This document shows, in pieces, positions 1 through 12,559 of a DNA stretch of 64,000 nt (positions are counted from its first letter, which is position 1; each line of letters starts with the position of its first letter). Location: NCBI GenBank assembly GCA_014338405.1, contig JTDE01000152.1, positions 113,567 to 177,566 on the forward strand, read 5' to 3'. Origin of the DNA: Paragonimus skrjabini miyazakii. Its lineage: Eukaryota; Platyhelminthes; Trematoda; Plagiorchiida; Troglotrematidae. The position numbers and the translations under genes were made by a program. The notes below the pieces were generated by a model. The model ran no database searches and had not been told where the DNA came from. It was given only the letters and a program-made list of their open reading frames with translations.

Positions 1-543
1 CGTATACAGGTAAGTACATAGGTAAAATTCGCTGTTGTACAAGGTTGCAGGTGTACTGTTGATCTTTTCGACGAGTAAAACCACGACACATGTCGAAATA
101 GATAATACAACGTAAGCAATTTAGTATCACAATTTAAAGAGGATGGATGATGGGTTTAGTTCTGACGCGTCATTCCGGTAGATTATTTTGTCAAGACTAG
201 CAGCCAATGGTGGCATGTTCTAGTATGATAACGGTATTCTGTTCAGTTCTGGAACAAAATACATCCACTTTAAACTGACCGAAATAAGAGCCCAACATCA
301 TTTCAACAGATTGTCGGTTCTTATAAATTCATCCAGCTTAATTATCTACTCATCGAGATTGAATGAGATAATTTCGGAAAAGATCGCTGCCTTTTTCTAG
401 CTTATAAAATCTACTTTTAAAATGAGTATGAGTTTTTGCAACTTTAATTAGCCTAGCTATCTCAGAGAAAAATCAGTGCACAAACAGACCGCTTGAGTTT
501 GGAATCCTTGAAGATATGTTAAAAAACAGACAATAGTTGGTAC

Positions 544-651
544 CTTGTTGTCACGACGGCTTAGGTTTGGCTCGTAAGGTTCTTCCAACCAGTTAACTCG
601 GCTAAGGAACTTAAAAATGTTGACTAGAGCAAGGGACATATTGTCCTTAAG
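544..651 (-). CDS. Candidate internal exon (third of a minus-strand trio)
   Basis: On the minus strand, after GATGTTTTAACAG, 36 open codons run from CTTAAG to a donor-like CAACAAG|GTACCA. The peptide includes LKDNMSLALVNIFKFLSRVN and EEPYEPNLSRRDNK, with a helix-like first half and a charged end. The implied intron to the previous candidate is 760 bp. The donor is weaker than the other two. No family is recognised. Confidence 0.22.
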
Positions 652-1411
652 CTGTTAAAACATCTTGTTCTGTACACGAGAGTGTGCAACTAGGGTTGTT
701 TGACTGAATGAGAAATGAAATTGTCTAGTCACCGAAATAAAGCAGGAAATAAATCCACCCATCAAAAACTAACCATGAATTTTCTGTCATCCCAACGGGA
801 ACGGGGAATATTAGAAAGCCGATTGGATGAAGGACAACAAAATATCTGCATTTGTTTATTTTAGAATACAATCAATGTGTATCTTTAGGCGGAACCGAAT
901 ATTCGGAAACAGTAGTTGGAAAAATTTGCTTGTAAACCTGTCATTGTTAACAAATAATTACTTAGAAGAATGCGTAAAATTTAAAAATTTTATTGACCTT
1001 TTTTGGTCCACAAAATACAAGCGATTTTGTCAAAATATCCCGTTTTCGAATGCTTGACCATTACCAACTGCACCACATTTGATCTGTTTTGATTCAACCA
1101 TATCATTCTGTTAGGCCAAAGTGTACTCAAAGGTCTTACGTACAAAATTAGATCATCTCTTATCGTTTCTACTCTAATACAGGCGTCCTATAAGAAACTT
1201 CATCTTAGACGATTTCGAATATATTGCACCAATGTTGTTAGGATTTCTGGTTCGAACTATTGATATGCAACACAATATATGAGACAAAGTTCAAACAAGT
1301 AATGAATTTTGGTGCTACAAGAAATAAACCGGTTTTTAATTGTTTGCCAAAGTTTTTACGGAATGTGGAACGATTCTTGTCTGACACTGGCACTCTGCAC
1401 TGCATGCTCAC

Positions 1412-1538
1412 CTGTGTTATATGAAAACTAAGTTGCACAGTTTGGTAATGATCTACAATACAGTGAGACACATTCCATCCAAGTGTCGTTTGATTTAGGT
1501 CTTTATCATATATCATAATAACAATTCCGTGAAAAATA
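1412..1538 (-). CDS. Candidate internal exon (second of a minus-strand trio)
   Basis: On the minus strand, an acceptor (ATTTTGCAATAG) is followed by one base plus 42 open codons and a consensus donor, ACACAG|GTGAGC. The peptide includes IFHGIVIMIYDKDLN and WNVSHCIVDHYQTVQLSF. It ends in phase 0, which agrees with the phase-0 start of the candidate at 544-651. No family is recognised. The open frame continues past the donor into less protein-like sequence, as expected when reading into an intron. Confidence 0.25.
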
Positions 1539-3927
1539 CTATTGCAAAATTAATACAATCCTGATGACCATTTACGATGTGATGGAAGTCCAAACCTGTA
1601 GATGATGTGGACTTACGACAATCTACATAGTTTTTCATATGATACCTAGGTTAACCACGTATCATGAAAACAGTAAAGGTTTTGAAAGATTGCACGGCTT
1701 ACTAAGTTTCCTTCAGTCACGAACTATTAGGAATCGCCGCATCTATCAATTTTGGAAATTTTATTCTTTCAATATTATAAGCAGTATGCCATATGATAGA
1801 CTAAAGTGTATATAAAATCCCCTTGTCAAAGCAGGAAAACGCGCGATGAACAAACCTGGATGTACTTTGATTTTTTCAAAAAAACTCTATAGTCGCTGTA
1901 CCTTTTGACACAGAACATTTAACAAACTCTGTCGTATGTGGGATTAATGTTGGTTTGGTTAATGTGCTCAAACAAATCAAACTGTAACCAGATATGACAA
2001 CATTTATCGATCGCACATATAACAATTTTCACTTGATTAGAAGTGCTTCTAAATTGGGAAGATGGTCCAGTTAATTTATTGAAGAACCTACTAGAAGTGA
2101 CTATGCTGAACAGGAATTGGTTCCAGTAACTGAAGTTATTCAAACTAAACTGTGAGAGGATACTCAAAACTGGGTTAACACGTAACAATGGAACAACAAA
2201 AGTCGTCGCTATGGTAATCACTGTCTACAAATATCACCAATCGAATGACATTCATCAACAAAACTTATTGATTGACTTACGAGATAAACCCATCTCGTTA
2301 CGAATTCAGCTATTCTACTACACTTATAAGTAATTTGTTGAAATCGAAAAACCTCTTGATGTTTGCTGTTTCCGATCGAACCCTCTAGCAACATTGGAGA
2401 AAGGTTTTCTTAAGTGTGGATGACTGACGTGTCTATTAAAGTGACTGGTCATTTTTTTCACGGTTAAACTCACCCAACTGAGTAACCACCGGGGTGAAAT
2501 TTAAAATTTATCCGAAGCTTTTGTAAGTGTCACATTTCATATATAAAAGGGTAATGCCCCGAAAGGCTGTTTTAAACTTCAAACTAAATTGAAAAATTGC
2601 ATTAGTCAGAACGGTTATTTCTCATTAGGTTTTCTTATTTCTTTTACAGATAGGCATAGGTGAGTAAGTGGTCTGTCAGCCGTGTTTAATAATTCCATAG
2701 GATTAAGTTAATTTTATTCTAGAGTGAAGCGGCTTTCAAGCGCTTATCACTTTTATTTTTACACAGCAACGAACCAAACGAGTCACATTATACATAGGAT
2801 TCAGTAGATCTGTGAAAAACAAAGCAAACGACTCATTGTATAAATATTTTTGCTCACAGCTGACTAAATAACTTTTTCTCATCCCATGGACTGGTTAGTC
2901 GTTCGCTAATAAAACATCAAAATAATATAAGATCCATCCAATTCGAATTAGAGTGTACCTTAACTCCCTCAGTTCGTGTGTTCACCGAATATCAATCATA
3001 ACTCGGCTTGGATCTTGTCAGAATTATTCCAGTTATCTTGCTCGTCATGAAGTTCTGATTATCACTTTAGCATTTACTGATATAATGAAAAATAATGCGC
3101 CATCATCATCTTAAGCAATTAACGCATATACATATATCTTTAAAACATTACAGAATTGATATGGGTTCTTAAAGAGTGGGCATGTTCCACTGGATTACAT
3201 CAAAGACGGATTAGAAAGGGATTAGTTATTTTTAACTGCAATCTCAAGACAAGAAATAGAAGCACATTTGGATAGTTCCATAGTAATGACCAAAAATGCA
3301 AGTATATTATAACACACAACAATCAGTTTAATGAGATTGTCTGTTAAAAGTAATTGTCTTTACACTCTCCGTCTTTAAAGTGAAATAAGCTTTAAGAAGC
3401 AATACAGGAAAGCAAGGATTTTTATGAGCTGGTTTATGAAACACATGAGTGGTAACCAAAACTTGAATCGAATGTTTATGAGAAGAGACAAACCTGTCTG
3501 AACTGTCCTTTCCAAATTTGATTTTTTCATCTGTTTATAATTTTGTAAGTATTTCAGAAAGTTCTTTTTCTCGTATACCAGCAGTAGCAATCAAAACAAG
3601 TGCACCATACGTTCTGGGTTGAGTGCAATCAAATTATGCAACATATTTATAAAGAGTCATGGCGAAGTAACATACGCTGCCCAAGAGGTTTATTGTATAG
3701 ATATTTAGTCCTACTTTTGGTATCTACGTATAATAGCGGATTTGTGAATACCTTTTTAAGTAAAATCAGATGTATTTCCAAGTGTACGTCAATATGAAAA
3801 GTTGAAGATAAGCAGATTCAACTCTGTGAACTAGTAACATTTTCGAAGTTTACTTATTCTTATGATGGTCAAGTGGATAGGAAAAATTAGTAAAGATTAA
3901 CGTTATTCTCCATGCATTCCACTTTAC

Positions 3928-4005
3928 CCAATCTGTTGCAGAACTACAGCAAACAGCTCTGGAACACTATGTTTTCGCAGCATGTTCAATATTATATAAA
4001 GGAAA
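3928..4005 (-). CDS. Candidate internal exon (first of a minus-strand trio)
   Basis: On the minus strand, after CACACAAGCAG, 78 open bases encode FLYIILNMLRKHSVPELFAV and a short remainder. The stretch ends at ATTGG|GTAAAG. Two bases are left over, which match the single leading base of the candidate at 1412-1538. The helix-like hydrophobic content is suggestive of a helical repeat or membrane-near segment, but no family is recognised. Support comes only from splice-site words and phase agreement. Confidence 0.18.
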
Positions 4006-7000
4006 CTGCTTGTGTGGATTTTACCACTTCCGATGTTTTTATTCTTCACAACCCCTTTTTTGAGTCCAGACGACCGTAACAGATCACTCTGGAAAACCGT
4101 CTTCAGCAATGACTATTCCGCAGTAAGAACCAAACACATAGGACACGGATGCGTTTACTTCAGACATTATTTTAAGTGTAACATCAGGCTCTACAGTTCA
4201 GACATCTAACCACCTCATATCGACCCCCAGAACTGGACTCAAGCATTTCTAACAACTTAGCACGCCTGTGACTTGAGTTACTTTCCGCATATTGGCATAT
4301 GGTGAGAGAAAATAACTGCAACAGTGCCTTATCAGTCAGAGCCACTTTGATTCTTGTAGTTTCATAACCATCCCAGAAATGTATTTATCCTGCTAGTTTC
4401 CTGTAATGCTCTCACTGTTTTCCTTCAGCTTGCTCGAGGTTTGTTGCACATAATCAAACAATTAATACTGGTCTGGATGCAATAACCAGTCTACTACATC
4501 TTTGCTTGTTTGGCGTGAGTCCGTACAAAAAACAATACTTGATGTAAATAACGGAATAGTTTTATGTATAGGCTTACACCGAGAATATCAAAATACTTGA
4601 AACAAACGTGTATTGATATGTTAGTGTTTTGTTTTTGTAAATACCAATAAGTAAAATTATTGGGTAGATGCTTTTATATAGCCAATTCTCGACCAAGTTC
4701 TAAGCTGATTAACTTTGTCGGAGTCAAATAAGATCACGTGACTCCACATGAAATTTTCTGCTCATCAATCGTCCGAGTTTTATCAGACCATCTCAGTCTA
4801 TTTTAAAGCTTGACATAACAAGACACTGTCTGGGTGTGTTTCAAAAACTAACACTGTTAGCTTGCCATTCCGACTAGAAGGGTTTGTTTGGTTAAAATTT
4901 GCATTGACGAACTTGGCGTGATTGAAAGTAAGAATAACGTATAGGGATGATCGAACTGCCGGTCGCTGACATATGCATCTCACAACAAGATAGTGGGATT
5001 ATCCAGCAGTATACGAATAAATTTGACAGGGGACTTCCAAAACGCTCATTTTCACACGAAACTAACTACGACAATAATGACCTATATTGGCAAAAATATT
5101 TAGTTGCAAACCTCTCGTGAAAATCACGAGATTGAATATCAGACAGTGTCAAGTTTTGTTCACAAAGCAAGTGAGCACACTATTCACGAAGGAAAAGAGC
5201 ATAATGAAGGCTATCACACTACGTGCTCGTGTGTCACACAAGTTATCTAAACACTTCAATGTGGATGCCTTTTGAGTGCACTGAAGAGCGATAAACAGAG
5301 GTGAAATAATCTTAAAGGTGATGTACGAAATTGGGTATTTTCAGTCTTCCATACCCAATTTTATAATAGTTCGCCTGTTCACGAATGCAGATTTTGGCTT
5401 CTGAACAAACACAGTTGATTATATAAAGGATAACCAAACAATGTCAGAGTTTAGAGCAGGCAGGTAGTCGTTCCTTTTTAGATGAATATACAGACGAGAA
5501 CAACAAGAACAAAGGGCTAACTTTAACGGCGTATAACTAGGAGAAAACGTCGTCTTTCTATTAACGGACATTTCTTTGTAAAGTGGTAACTGTTTGTGTT
5601 TCTTGATTTAGGGTGTATCGGCTACTGGTTGTTACGGAATTATTTCTGAACAAATTAACAAAAATAACTGCGAAGATTTTTTTCGTTAAATGGATACGTT
5701 CAGTCAGTTCCGAATGTGGACAAAGATTCACGTCTCACAAATATCACAGTTGGAATGCATGAAGTTCTTTTACGAGAAGCTCAATTTGAATGATCCTGAC
5801 ATATAAGGGGTGGTAATGCCTTATTGTTAAAGATGGCTCTTTAAAAGAAAACCAGTGACAAACAATCAGTGGGGCTTTCTACCTGTTTCTGATGAAGTGT
5901 TTGAGTGAGTGGCCATTCTGAATGGTGAGCAAAATTTATTTTACTAACACAGTGTAAGGAGTTTTGTCACCACTTATGACAACCCGTGTACAAGAACTTT
6001 GAACTGCGTCCCGCAATACTTGAATGTAGTTCTTTGTTCATAAACGCACGTTTCAGACTGACCAGCCTGCAATCCTAATCGTAACCATATCAGTTATATC
6101 CTCTGTAATAAGACTGTAACGGTGCAATTGTCTGCCTTACGGCAGTAAATTTGCAGAATTCTCTAAACTTAAGTAAAAGCATAGTTACTCAGTTCATCTT
6201 GCTTCATTTGTGAGTTACCTCCCAAAATGACGTGCCAATAGCCTGGACGAAACTGGGATAATTGCGTCCAAAAAATTCCACCTGACGTACTTCTATGGTC
6301 ATAAGGTTCGTTTGCGGTAATTTCATGAACATATTTCATTAGCAATGAAATGTATTTGATAACTCTTCATTATTTCGAAGTGTGATGACCTAAATTAATT
6401 AGTTATGGAAAAGTCCACTCTCTGATTCGTTCATTCTGAATAACTCTTAAAATATCAAATGTTTTTATTGGCCGCCTCACAGTGAATAAGCAACAGATAA
6501 CGGCACAAGTAATGTTCTGAACAAGTGAATAGAGTGGCCGGTTGATGTAGCTGATCGCGTGCGCGCAGCTTAACCGGAACGTTTAAGTAGTTCTCCCACA
6601 AAAAATTGCTACGTTTGTTATTGAATAATGTTTCATTAGATAACATCATTGACGATGTGCTGATTGAATTGGACTCCTAACTGATAATGCAATCAGACTG
6701 AGTTGAACTATGCAAAAGCATTGTCATTGAGAGGGAAGTTATCATGAATTTTGTTGTCTGATGCGGTCTTGGTGGGTATGATAAGGATATCAAGCTGTTA
6801 GTATGTGAACTGTTAACAAGTGTTTGAGTTGGAGAAAAATATATGTGTCCTAAGATGCTGTATTTCTGTGTTTATGATCAGCAGAAAATTGATCTAGTAC
6901 TATGGTATATGGTTTCCTCGTTTTTGGGCGTTTCTGTTGGAAATTACTGTTTTCATGTGACTGAGAATTCGTAATTTCGTTAGTCGGTAAGTTCGCAGTG

Positions 7001-8307
7001 TACATCCCAATTTAAGGACCAGTCCACTGTACTATTGAGGGTGTTTGGTTTCTTCGAGTTTTCATTGTCAAGTGCATCAGAACAGAAGTAATATATGTGT
7101 GACAATTTTATGTTTGCCTCCATTTGCCTGTATGTTGATTGCTGGTGGCAGTAAACAAAAGGTTAATAGTTCTTCGGGTTGTGTGCCAAATTGCTGTAAC
7201 AACTTTGATGAGGGGGGCAATCCCATTTACAAAAGTGATCCCAGTTCTATCAACAAGCGATTTACCGCATCCATATTCGTATTAATTGATAAAATTGATA
7301 AAATGAGGCGTCATTTTTTGGAGGGGAGGTGAATAAACCTGGAATTTTCTGCGTGCAACCGCAATCGGACAAAAACTCTCACAGTCTCAAAAGTGGTGGA
7401 GAGTGCGCTGGAGAGTTCTATTCAATGTTCACCCTATATCAATACTTGATAGCAATGATAAGCCCTCTGTTTCTTGTTCTTACATTAATCTAACCATAAC
7501 CATAGAGAATTAGATCCAGACAGAAGAGCTATCACACCAATGAACTGGTTGCAAAGGCAGTTTACAGCCAACTAGATGGTAAACTGCTTATCATGTAACA
7601 TTGTAATTGAACATCTTCATACTGGGAGTAGATTAATAAGTCAGTTATTGTTTTTGAGATCCTCGAACCAATCGATTGTATGGTTTTATTTATTGTTACT
7701 CTTTCTTATATCTATCAAGTTAGCGGATCCACCTTAACTCCATCGAGCTCGGCGCGTCAAATAAAAGAGAGCGGAACCTTAAACAATTTGGTAGAATTGA
7801 AGTACTCTTGAACAATATCTATATACGAAGGCTGAATCACAGTCTAATTTGACTTCATAGTGACTGCATAATTTCATTTGTTCCACTCCCGACGGTCCTT
7901 TGGAGTAGAAAAGGCATGTAGGCAGATTGATGTTAACCAGACAATTCGCTTAAATTTTCAACTACTCTGAGAACGTTTTGCATTCTGAGTGATTAACAGC
8001 AGTGGATGGATGCAAGCATTGCAACATGCAACTAGATAAGAAAGAGTGCCAGTTAGCTAATATATGCCACCTCCTGTCTACTTTTTCTCACAACTCATAC
8101 ATAGTCTAGTGACCAAACAGTTAATTCGTATCAAGTGGTTTGTGCTTAAAACAGGTTATGGCTTACAATATAAATGGATTCCTTCCTGTGACCACAAACT
8201 GTCTTCAAGCTGGTACACCACTTTTTCCATCCATGCATCACGTTATTCATAGATTACATCCAAGATAAATTTGTTGTGTTTATCGTTCGTTAAGTTGTTC
8301 ATATTGT

Positions 8308-8684
8308 GGTGGATCGTCAGACCGGAGGTGTGAGCGTTCCAACACTCTGTGGAATACCGCAACGTGGGGGGGAGTTACGTCCAAAAACCCACATCGAGCT
8401 GATGGCAGACAGCGGGGGCAATCGGATGAGTTTACGCTCAACCGGATCGGACCAACGGGCAAGACATGGCACGCAAAATAGAATGGACGACGAAATCGGA
8501 GACGCAATTATTCCAACACTCGCAGGAATATCTCGACAATTCTGTGGAATACGTTCAAAGCCCACTGTCGACAGATAGAAGACAACGCGAGCAACCGGAC
8601 GAGCCATCGCTCAACGAAATTGGACCAACAGACGAAGAATGGTAATTTGAGTACCCCCCGATAGACGGCACCAATCAAATACAT
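8308..8684. repeat. GC-rich tandem duplication, about 2 x 174 bp
   Basis: Two diverged copies of a unit of about 174 bp lie head to tail. TTCCAACACT starts at 8337 and again at 8511; GGACCAAC starts at 8449 and again at 8622. The segment before each copy also matches (TGGATCGTCAGACCGGAG against TGGACGACGAAATCGGAG). The block has much higher G+C than its flanks and is open on both strands: a plus frame of 90 codons (8306-8578) and minus frames of 96 and 75 codons. The unit is 58 codons long, so the duplication keeps the frame. I know of no protein match. It could be a minisatellite, a piece of a mobile element, or an old repeat exon; the first two are more likely. Confidence 0.65.
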
Positions 8685-11600
8685 AAACCGAGCATGAACG
8701 GAAACCTTGGGGTGTTGTGGACTGGAAAGCTGACTCATAAACGCGAGCGCGCGCGTAGCATACTAACTAGGGTGTTGGACAATATAGAGTGAGCTTTACT
8801 GGACGCCGTTTCGCTACAATATTCCTCCTTCTGTTAACAATAAAATTTGAAAATTATGTTGTTGTCAACTACTTACAATCTCTGTCACAAATTGTTAGTT
8901 GCTTAAAACAGAAAACACTTTCCATTTTCACTCCAAGTGAAATTAACGGGTTACAAGGCTGACGTACTACATGGACTCTATAACAATAACCTTCGATAAC
9001 GGTCATCACAATTCAGGACAAAGTTTCAAGCAGTTTAGTTCAAAAGGAAACACTGGACACGGTTTTTGTTAGCTTGCTGGAACTCAGCTTGTGAGCATAT
9101 CCTGAAAGTTAGCTGGTCATCGACACCCTCCCCCCTACTATTTTCATCAACAATGCGCAAGCATTATTCACAGGCGAATACGCTGTCGGAAGTCATAGTG
9201 ATCGCTCAGCAGTTGCCTTATGGGCATATGTAAGGCAATTTTTAACTCCCGGTTGTGGTAAGGATATACATCACCGCAGAACAAAAGTGACACGAGTCTA
9301 GTGTCATTTTCCCAAAGAATTATTTACAAGAAACTGCTTAATAGATTGCTTCCCACAGTTGGTTTGATTTGATAATTTCACCAAGTGTTATGGCGTAACT
9401 GCGCTGCAGCAACAACAAAAGCGCTTTGTGAGTGTGATCAATGAACGTCTTAGGGGTAACAAGTAGGACGTTGTAGCTAACTTGTTTGTACTCCCAGCTG
9501 GTTAGAATCTAGTTGGAGCGTCGGTTTAGTTTCAACCAGTTCATCATTACAGCAAAACAACAGACATTACTAAATGTAAACATTCTGTCCATTGTCATCA
9601 ACTGATTATATAAAACCTTCGCATGCATAAGTTTATGAGATGCCAACAAAACAATAGGTTAGAATGAAAACTTTTGGTTAGTGCAGACTTGAAAATGCAA
9701 AAAGGTAGGATTAATTTGCTAATATTCAGCCTTTGTTAGGCATTATTTTATAATTATTTCAAAACGATTAAATAGTAAAGATAATTGCACTTCCAAACTT
9801 CCCAACGTGGCTTTCGCAGCAGTAATTAAATAAACCATGACAGTTTTAATTACACCTTCATTTTTGTTTAAAGTATTTTAATTATTGTGATCGCAAGTGT
9901 TTTAATTAAGACTGGTATTTATATGTTGCATTTAAGTAAAGATTTCGGGGGGAGGGAAAGACTTACTTCGGGCAGGAAACGTTAATTATTGAACTGATTG
10001 CACAACAGAAAACCTATCTATTTTTATGTGAACACTTCCCTCGAACAAAACAAATTCGTCACAATTGAATATTTGCGTGTTTGTTTCACAGTTTGGTTGG
10101 TTTCATTGAGATGTATTTACATGTTTGTAGCAATTGGCCCTGTAGTGCAATCCAGGCTGCTTCAAATTGATACCTAAAACGAATGTGATTAAATCCAAAA
10201 TTCTACAGTTTCTTTGGTTGTAAATGGTTAGTTGTCAATAAATACAATTATGAAAACATGCCGATGAGTTACCACCTATTATATTTCTAAACGGTAAGGG
10301 TTTTGCGCGGTGCAGGATGTAATCAGTTGTCGCAAAACAACTGAAACATTTTGTTAGAAGTAGAACGTGTACCTGCAGGCCTGAAGAAGGTGAGAAATGA
10401 ATTGAACAAAGAGGCGTTTCGAGGACTAAAGATTCTTATGGTGTTTAGGTTGTGTCTTCTATCAAGCTCTGAAAACACGCTTATTACAACAATGGATGCA
10501 TCTCCATGCAAACAGCAAGAAACCCGATAAGGTATAGTCTACAGAAATATTTTCGAAGATTTTAGGCATCAAATCGTTTAACTGCCAAGCATTAGTTTGG
10601 ATAGTTAATCGGTTTACAGATGACTTTATTGTAGAAGTTCTGAAATTACTAGAAAGTGATAACACTTCCAACATTTTCTGCTCAACAAGAATACAGAATG
10701 TGTAAAGCTCAAAAAATTGTCTGAGGTGTTATTTTCTCATAAATAAGCCGCACGACAGCAACTGTTTTCCATAGCTATCTCTGTAGTTGATTTGACAAGA
10801 CTTTCTTGTGCAGAAGGTTGTTTTTCATTAACTACGTTGAGCGATGAATCTTTATCTTTCCTGTGAGATAGCAAGTACTGTTTAATTTGAGATAAAAGCT
10901 TTCATCCAACGTTAACAAATGTGGTATTAGTAAAAATGTTACACTGATTTGACCTGGCTCATTTTGCAAACACTTTGGAATCAGCTATGTCGCTCAAGCT
11001 ATAAACATTGCCCAACGTTTCTAAGCATTCTTTTTGGACTCTATTCACCAAAGCACTGCAAAAACGTAGAAACAGAAACTATTCGGAAACACCGTTCAGC
11101 TTAATGAAAGTAAAATTTTAAATGTATGTTGAATCTTCCAACTCACATTCAGTTTTCAACAGCTGTACTCATCCTAAGACTTGAAATTTGACTTCAACGT
11201 TCATGAAGTATGGCAATAAATGTGTTTGCAGTTGTTAAAATAGTCCGATTATTTATCATTTTTTGAATTTTGTGTTGCCAGTTCAGAAGCAGTTTGGCAA
11301 ATGTAAAAATGTACTGTACTCAACCTGTTTCAACTTCTGGTGGACCAACCTATATTGCTTATGAAAATATCTTACATAGACGAAATGACTACGAAATACC
11401 TAGCCCAATTCAATCAACTAAACGGAATAGAAACGAATTTCGATGTTTCATTTGGCTAGGAGCTCTCACTAAATATGATGTGATGTGCCCGATTATGTCC
11501 AGAAGGACAAATTCTGTTCAGCCGAACATAAGCTACTAGTTTTTACCCTCTAGGTTTTAGAGAACGATTTTGATGAAGTTGCCGAGGTGCACTTTTGAAA

Positions 11601-12164
11601 AGTGTTGAATAACTTAGGATTTTAACTGGCTGGTGGCTGAATGTAATCTGGACATGTATGCATCAAACCATAATTGTTTGTAATCAGACTGTGACCAGAA
11701 AATAAGCTGAACACAATAATAGAGCTTGCCGATTGAGCATATTTAACTGAGTGAATGCTGATCAACCAGTAAAACCAAATCAATTTTAGAAAAACTAAAT
11801 CTCCACGAGAAAGGTGGTTAAAACCACTGCATTACCACCAATTAATACTGATTACATCAATCTCCACAGTTTAATCGCATGCGTTGTTTATTTTGATTTA
11901 TGACCTGTTGATTGTTAGCAACAGATCCAGTAATTATGTGAGCAGCAGCTGCGAGTCTGAAAATAGGACAAATCCAACTTGAGACTGTTCGCAAAAAGTT
12001 AATGTGAAAATGGATTGATCATCCAGTTCAACCTTAAGCAAGCGGTCGCGTAGGTGTTGTATTAGTCACCTAGAAGCGTACAAATGGACTGAATACCTCA
12101 AATATAGGTCTTTGTAAGATGTGGCTAATTTTCTGTTCTTTGGTTGGTACTGTACAAAATTTGA
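8685..12164. other. AT-rich DNA without a recognisable gene
   Basis: A short CG-alternating run (8738-8755) follows the tandem duplication. Two open frames with acceptor-like starts (10543-10677 minus, 11282-11539 plus) are noted as weak exon candidates in the findings. Nothing else is recognised. Confidence 0.55.
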
Positions 12165-12275
12165 TGTCAAAAGCCCCCGTTACAGGACCCCTGTTATTTA
12201 TCTTGCTAATGCCGAAGATCATGCAGCTCGTCAAAGTTCTGTTGCAACAACATATGGTTGACGGGAGGATTTGGT
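12165..12275 (+). pseudogene. CR1/Jockey-like reverse transcriptase fragment
   Basis: Read on the plus strand, this stretch gives SKAPVTGPLLFILLM, then about 15 residues, then HMVDGRIW. The block fits the reverse transcriptase core of CR1/Jockey-type LINEs, where GVPQGSVLGPLLFLLYxNDL is followed at this spacing by YADDxKIW. The YADD box is replaced by HMVD, so the copy is dead. The following DNA to about 12530 may be part of the same element (12480-12530 is GC-rich and word-like) but I could not assign it. A minus-strand open frame of 85 codons (12070-12327) is the antisense shadow. The element differs from the RTE-type copy at 16.5-18 kb. Confidence 0.5.
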
Positions 12276-12559
12276 AAGTTGCTGACAATGTGATTGAGAA
12301 TGAGTATCTATAGATGCATGCAACCATTTCGTATCGACGAGCTACCTATGATAGGAACAAGTTAGAGGCAACAATGTACCATGTAGGGCACCTACGTTAC
12401 TCACGCTGTACCGAGTGCTGTCTTGCGGGTAAATAGGTTGTCTGACATGAAGTGACCGAGGCCCTATGAACCGTCAGCTCAGAACGCCTTCTGATCTGCA
12501 ACGTGCCTCTCTATGAGTTAGGAAGTTGACGTCGCGCTCGAAGGACTTACCAGGATTTT

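Larger units (their letters stand above)
1..8307. other. AT-rich DNA without a recognisable gene
   Basis: Apart from the three weak minus-strand exon candidates I see no gene, RNA gene or clear mobile element. Short open frames on both strands (for example 3375-3590 and 4798-4983 minus, 5087-5275 and 7045-7332 plus) have no known motifs. A minus frame at 6455-6649 has a GTGAGG donor-like word but no good acceptor. Confidence 0.6.

Noticed and set aside
1919..2221. 100-codon minus-strand frame as an exon between the minus-strand candidates
   Set aside because: An acceptor and a CAA|GTGAAA donor can be drawn, but its phase does not fit the candidate at 1412-1538 and the donor is weak.
4798..4983. 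Minus-strand frame as a terminal exon
   Set aside because: It reads like protein and has an acceptor-like CCGGCAG, but no polyadenylation hexamer follows at a plausible distance and the length is common by chance.
12070..12327. Minus-strand 85-codon protein
   Set aside because: The plus strand carries a better explanation, a reverse transcriptase fragment; the minus frame is its shadow.
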